Assembly: GCF_000315015.1 (NCBI RefSeq) | Contig: NZ_BAEP01000004.1 | Coordinates: 62,001-126,000 of the forward strand | DNA from: Paraglaciecola mesophila KMM 241 | GTDB taxonomy: Bacteria > Pseudomonadota > Gammaproteobacteria > Enterobacterales > Alteromonadaceae | DNA: 64,000 nucleotides | Direction: 5' to 3' | In this document: positions 61,540 to 64,000 of the stretch, piece after piece | Numbering within the stretch: the first letter of the stretch is position 1 | Layout: every line of letters starts with the position of its first letter | Translations under genes and position numbers: made by a program | Notes under the pieces: generated by a model | What the model saw: only the letters and a program-made list of their open reading frames with translations | Databases searched by the model: none | Told to the model about the DNA's origin: nothing

Positions 61540-62967
61540 ATGTTCGCAGGCCTCGACTTTGGCACGTCAAACTGTTCTATCGCCGTTATCGAAAACAATA
61601 CTCCCGCACTTATTCCCCTTGAAGATGGGAAATCTCGTTTACCTTCATCGCTGTTTATTGAACACAGCAATAGTACACCTGCCAATTTAACTACGGATTT
61701 AATTGCTAAGCAGATCTGCGCTTTAAAGGAAGATCCACGAGTATCTACTTCACTCAATCATGAGCAACTGGTGAATATTGCGCGCAAACAGCTGCGTAAA
61801 GCACACCGCTTAAACACAGCTAACGATCAGCGAGCACAAAGCATAGTGCAAGCGCTTGCGGCCAATGGTGACCTTATCTTCGGGGAGGAGGCTGAGCTTA
61901 CCCATGTCTCGGATCCCGAAAGTGGCTTTTATATTAAATCCCCCAAATCGTTTTTAGGGGCAGACATCAACGCTACGCAAAGAGCCGTGTTCACCACCAT
62001 TGTTGAAAAAATGTTGGCCTTTATTAAGCAAGAAGCAGAATGCATTAAGCAACAAGAGCTCAGTCAAATTATGATTGGTCGCCCTGTTAACTTTCACGGG
62101 CTATTAGGTAAAGACGGCAACAAACAAGCCCTGAGCATCATTGATAGCGCCGCAGCTAAAGTTGGCTTTAAAGAGGTGCAATTTTTGATGGAGCCTGTGG
62201 CCGCCGCCTATGATTATGAGCGCCAATTAAACGAAGACAAGCTGGTGCTTATTCTGGATTTAGGCGGGGGTACCACAGACTGCTCCATGATCAAGGTGGG
62301 ACCAAGTTACGTGCACTTAATCGACAGACAAGATTGTATTTTGAGCCACACGGGTAAACGTATCGGCGGTATCGATTTAGACAATAAACTGGCACTGATG
62401 GCGCTCATGCCGGAATTTGGTAAAAATACGGTACTAAATAATGGCTTACCCGTACCGAACCATTTGTTTAAACAAGCGGTAAGCGTTAACGATGTAGCCG
62501 CCCAGCAAGAGTTCAACGGGCGCCTAACGGGTAAAGATATTGCAGAGTATTGCCGCATCAGCCCCAACCCAAAGCTGAATCGCTTAAAAACCCTACGTGA
62601 CGGAAAATTTGGCTTGCGTGTTAGTCGTAGTGCAGAAAAAGCAAAAATACTGCTATCGGATCAGCAAGATATTCTGCTGCCCTTGCATTATATTGAAACT
62701 GGCCTCGATATACCCGTTAGCCGCGCACAGCTTAGCGATGCTATTGCCGATGAGCTAAGTAAGTTTGAACGCTTAATGAAAGAAGCCATCACCCAAGCGG
62801 GTGCCACACCAGACGTGCTTTATGTCACAGGTGGTACGGCGATGTCCCCTGTGGTACAGCAATGGATAAACTCGGCCTTTCCTGATTTAGACATTGTGAT
62901 TGGTGATCATTTCGGCAGTGTTACCTCTGGGCTGACAACCCATGCACAGCGTATATTCACTGCATAA
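61540..62967 (+). CDS. yegD: YegD-like Hsp70-family protein
   Basis: 475 residues comprising the actin/Hsp70 ATPase fold only, as in YegD (450 in E. coli). Phosphate-1 motif GLDFGTSNCSIAV, connect and phosphate-2 LDLGGGTTDCSM, adenosine motif YVTGGTAMSPVVQ. The C-terminal substrate-binding domain of DnaK is absent. Physiological function is not established; it may be a non-canonical chaperone. Single gene with AGGA upstream. Confidence 0.9.
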   Translation: MFAGLDFGTSNCSIAVIENNTPALIPLEDGKSRLPSSLFIEHSNSTPANLTTDLIAKQICALKEDPRVSTSLNHEQLVNIARKQLRKAHRLNTANDQRAQSIVQALAANGDLIFGEEAELTHVSDPESGFYIKSPKSFLGADINATQRAVFTTIVEKMLAFIKQEAECIKQQELSQIMIGRPVNFHGLLGKDGNKQALSIIDSAAAKVGFKEVQFLMEPVAAAYDYERQLNEDKLVLILDLGGGTTDCSMIKVGPSYVHLIDRQDCILSHTGKRIGGIDLDNKLALMALMPEFGKNTVLNNGLPVPNHLFKQAVSVNDVAAQQEFNGRLTGKDIAEYCRISPNPKLNRLKTLRDGKFGLRVSRSAEKAKILLSDQQDILLPLHYIETGLDIPVSRAQLSDAIADELSKFERLMKEAITQAGATPDVLYVTGGTAMSPVVQQWINSAFPDLDIVIGDHFGSVTSGLTTHAQRIFTA

Positions 62968-63030
62968 ACATTTACCCGTGAAGAGAAAGGCAGTCCTCAT
63001 TGGCACAACAGCAACTTAGCGAACGCCCAT

Positions 63031-63062
63031 AAAAAACGCGAGTCAGGATTATCCCACTCGCG
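63031..63062 (-). terminator. Terminator of the nitroreductase gene
   Basis: CGCGAGT and ACTCGCG pair over 12 bases; on the minus strand TTTTTT follows, 52 bases after the nitroreductase stop. Confidence 0.8.
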
Positions 63063-63114
63063 CTGTACGCTTCTTTGCCGTCACTTCATCTAGTAACCTA
63101 ATCTGCTAAACGCC

Positions 63115-63753
63115 TTAAGCCACGTTGGTGATAAAGTCTTCTTCGCTGCGGCGCACTTTTTTCAAGTTCACCAACCAATCACCTTCTTCTGCGCGATAAC
63201 CCAAAGGTAAAATCACCACCGAACGCAAGCCTTTTTCTTTTAGCCCCAAGATTTCATCAACTTCTTTAGGTACAAAACCCTCCATCGGGGTGCTATCTAC
63301 TTTCGCATCAGCGGCAGCAATCAAAGCGGAACCTAAACCGATATAAGCCTGACGAGCGGCATGCTCAAAATTGGTTTCTGCGTCCCGCTGTGGATAAGTA
63401 TTAAGCAACATATTGCGATAATCTTCCCAACCTTGGTTGCTAAAGCCGCGCTCTTCATTGACTAAATCAAACATATTATTGATGCGCTCAGCCGTGTAGT
63501 TATCCCAAACGGCGAATACCAATACATGAGACGCATCAACGATTTGCTGTTGTCCCCATGCATGAGGGACGATTTTCGCGCGAATATCTTTATTGGTGAC
63601 CACGAACACTTCATAAGGTTGTAAACCGCTAGAGCTCGCGCTTAGGCGAATAGCCTCCAGAATAAAATCAACTTTCTCTTGCGCAACCGCCTTGCTTGGA
63701 TCAAATTTTTTGGTTGCATAGCGCCACTGTAAATCTTGCAGTAAATCAGACAT
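63115..63753 (-). CDS. NAD(P)H-dependent nitroreductase, NfsB-like
   Basis: 212 residues of the FMN-binding nitroreductase fold: WRYATKKFDPSK at the N-terminus, RLSASSSGLQPYEVFVV (FMN-binding), QAYIGLGSALIAAADAKVD with the conserved stretch before STPMEGF, and the C-terminal VILPLGYRAEEGD. This is the oxygen-insensitive NfsB/dihydropteridine-reductase type. It reduces nitroaromatics or quinones using NAD(P)H. Length and motifs are normal. A GAGG-like site lies upstream of the ATG. Confidence 0.92.
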   Translation of the reverse strand: MSDLLQDLQWRYATKKFDPSKAVAQEKVDFILEAIRLSASSSGLQPYEVFVVTNKDIRAKIVPHAWGQQQIVDASHVLVFAVWDNYTAERINNMFDLVNEERGFSNQGWEDYRNMLLNTYPQRDAETNFEHAARQAYIGLGSALIAAADAKVDSTPMEGFVPKEVDEILGLKEKGLRSVVILPLGYRAEEGDWLVNLKKVRRSEEDFITNVA

Positions 63754-63897
63754 AACACCTCATTTTGTATTATTTGATGAACAAGCCATCAGTAGTTTGT
63801 TTTCAATGAGATAAGGCTGAATCAAGTGAGATGCAAGTTAGGTATGGAATTTACTTGCCTAAGGGGATAAAAAAACAAGAAAGGCACCTCGAGCATT

Positions 63898-63927
63898 CCC
63901 GGTTTTCATGAAGTAACGAAAACCGGG
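63898..63927 (-). terminator. Hairpin downstream of the last gene
   Basis: CCCGGTTTTC and GAAAACCGGG form a perfect 10-bp stem with a 10-base loop, 16 bases past the stop of the partial gene at the window edge. Confidence 0.75.
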
Positions 63928-63943
63928 GCATATAACTCGCGCT

Positions 63944-64000
63944 TTACTGGGCTTGAGCTAGAACGTCTTGCATCTGGCTTTTTATGTCGCTATTTGCGTA
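63944..64000 (-). CDS. C-terminal end of a gene running off the window
   Basis: The minus-strand frame from the edge reads YANSDIKSQMQDVLAQAQ and stops at TAA 63946-63944, followed by a strong terminator hairpin. Too short to identify; it is called because the frame, stop and terminator are consistent. Confidence 0.45.
   Translation of the reverse strand, partial: YANSDIKSQMQDVLAQAQ

Overview
This window looks like chromosome of a marine gammaproteobacterium of the Alteromonadales, most likely in or near Paraglaciecola/Glaciecola/Alteromonas. The evidence is three TonB-dependent receptors, PEP-CTERM proteins, a folate-independent methionine synthase pair, the minCDE and nadA-nlpI neighbourhoods and the moderate GC content. 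The genus is inferred from general gene content, not from a marker gene.

Layout. 0-3 kb: the end of a TPR/response-regulator-like gene, then a divergent sulfur-detoxification group (persulfide-dioxygenase-like hydrolase, TauE/SafE permease, rhodanese). 3-13 kb: a PagL-type lipid A deacylase, a receptor plus M19 dipeptidase pair, a divergent second receptor with a SnoaL-like protein, MtfA and a GNAT enzyme. 13-15 kb: minCDE. 15-24 kb: a DRGH endonuclease with a lamin-tail domain, a DUF885 lipoprotein, a dead IS110 transposase fragment, a CmcJ-type oxidoreductase, a nitronate monooxygenase-like enzyme, and mesX-mesD.

24.5-43.9 kb is the most interesting stretch. tRNA-Ser(GGA) lies at its right end (43836-43925, minus strand). 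Imperfect copies of that tRNA 3' end, each followed by an intrinsic terminator, lie at 35176 and, more decayed, at 24522. I read this as two successive integrations into one tRNA. The inner element (35176-43855) is compact: P4-type integrase, AlpA-like regulator, primase-helicase, winged-helix protein, and a large non-coding region holding two mirror-image arrays of a 7-bp iteron with identical spacing, a likely replication origin. It has no capsid or packaging genes and resembles a minimal phage satellite. The outer, older island carries an IS3-truncated integrase remnant and mostly stress- and membrane-related cargo, including a YqcI/YcgG plus DUF1989 pair. Three 139-bp tandem repeats sit directly upstream of the tRNA, each ending in a copy of the tRNA 5' end.

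44-51.7 kb: a HAD phosphatase, nadA, an M64-like metallopeptidase, nlpI, cdd, and two tandem PEP-CTERM paralogs, each behind a sigma-54-type promoter. 51.9-60.4 kb: a FecI-type sigma factor, FecR anti-sigma factor and STN-domain receptor, followed by a purple-acid-phosphatase-like enzyme, a YHYH lipoprotein and an unknown His-rich exported protein. A 15-bp sequence is shared upstream of the sigma and receptor genes. 60.4-64 kb: a membrane-anchored unknown, a YegD-like Hsp70, a nitroreductase, and the tail of one further gene.
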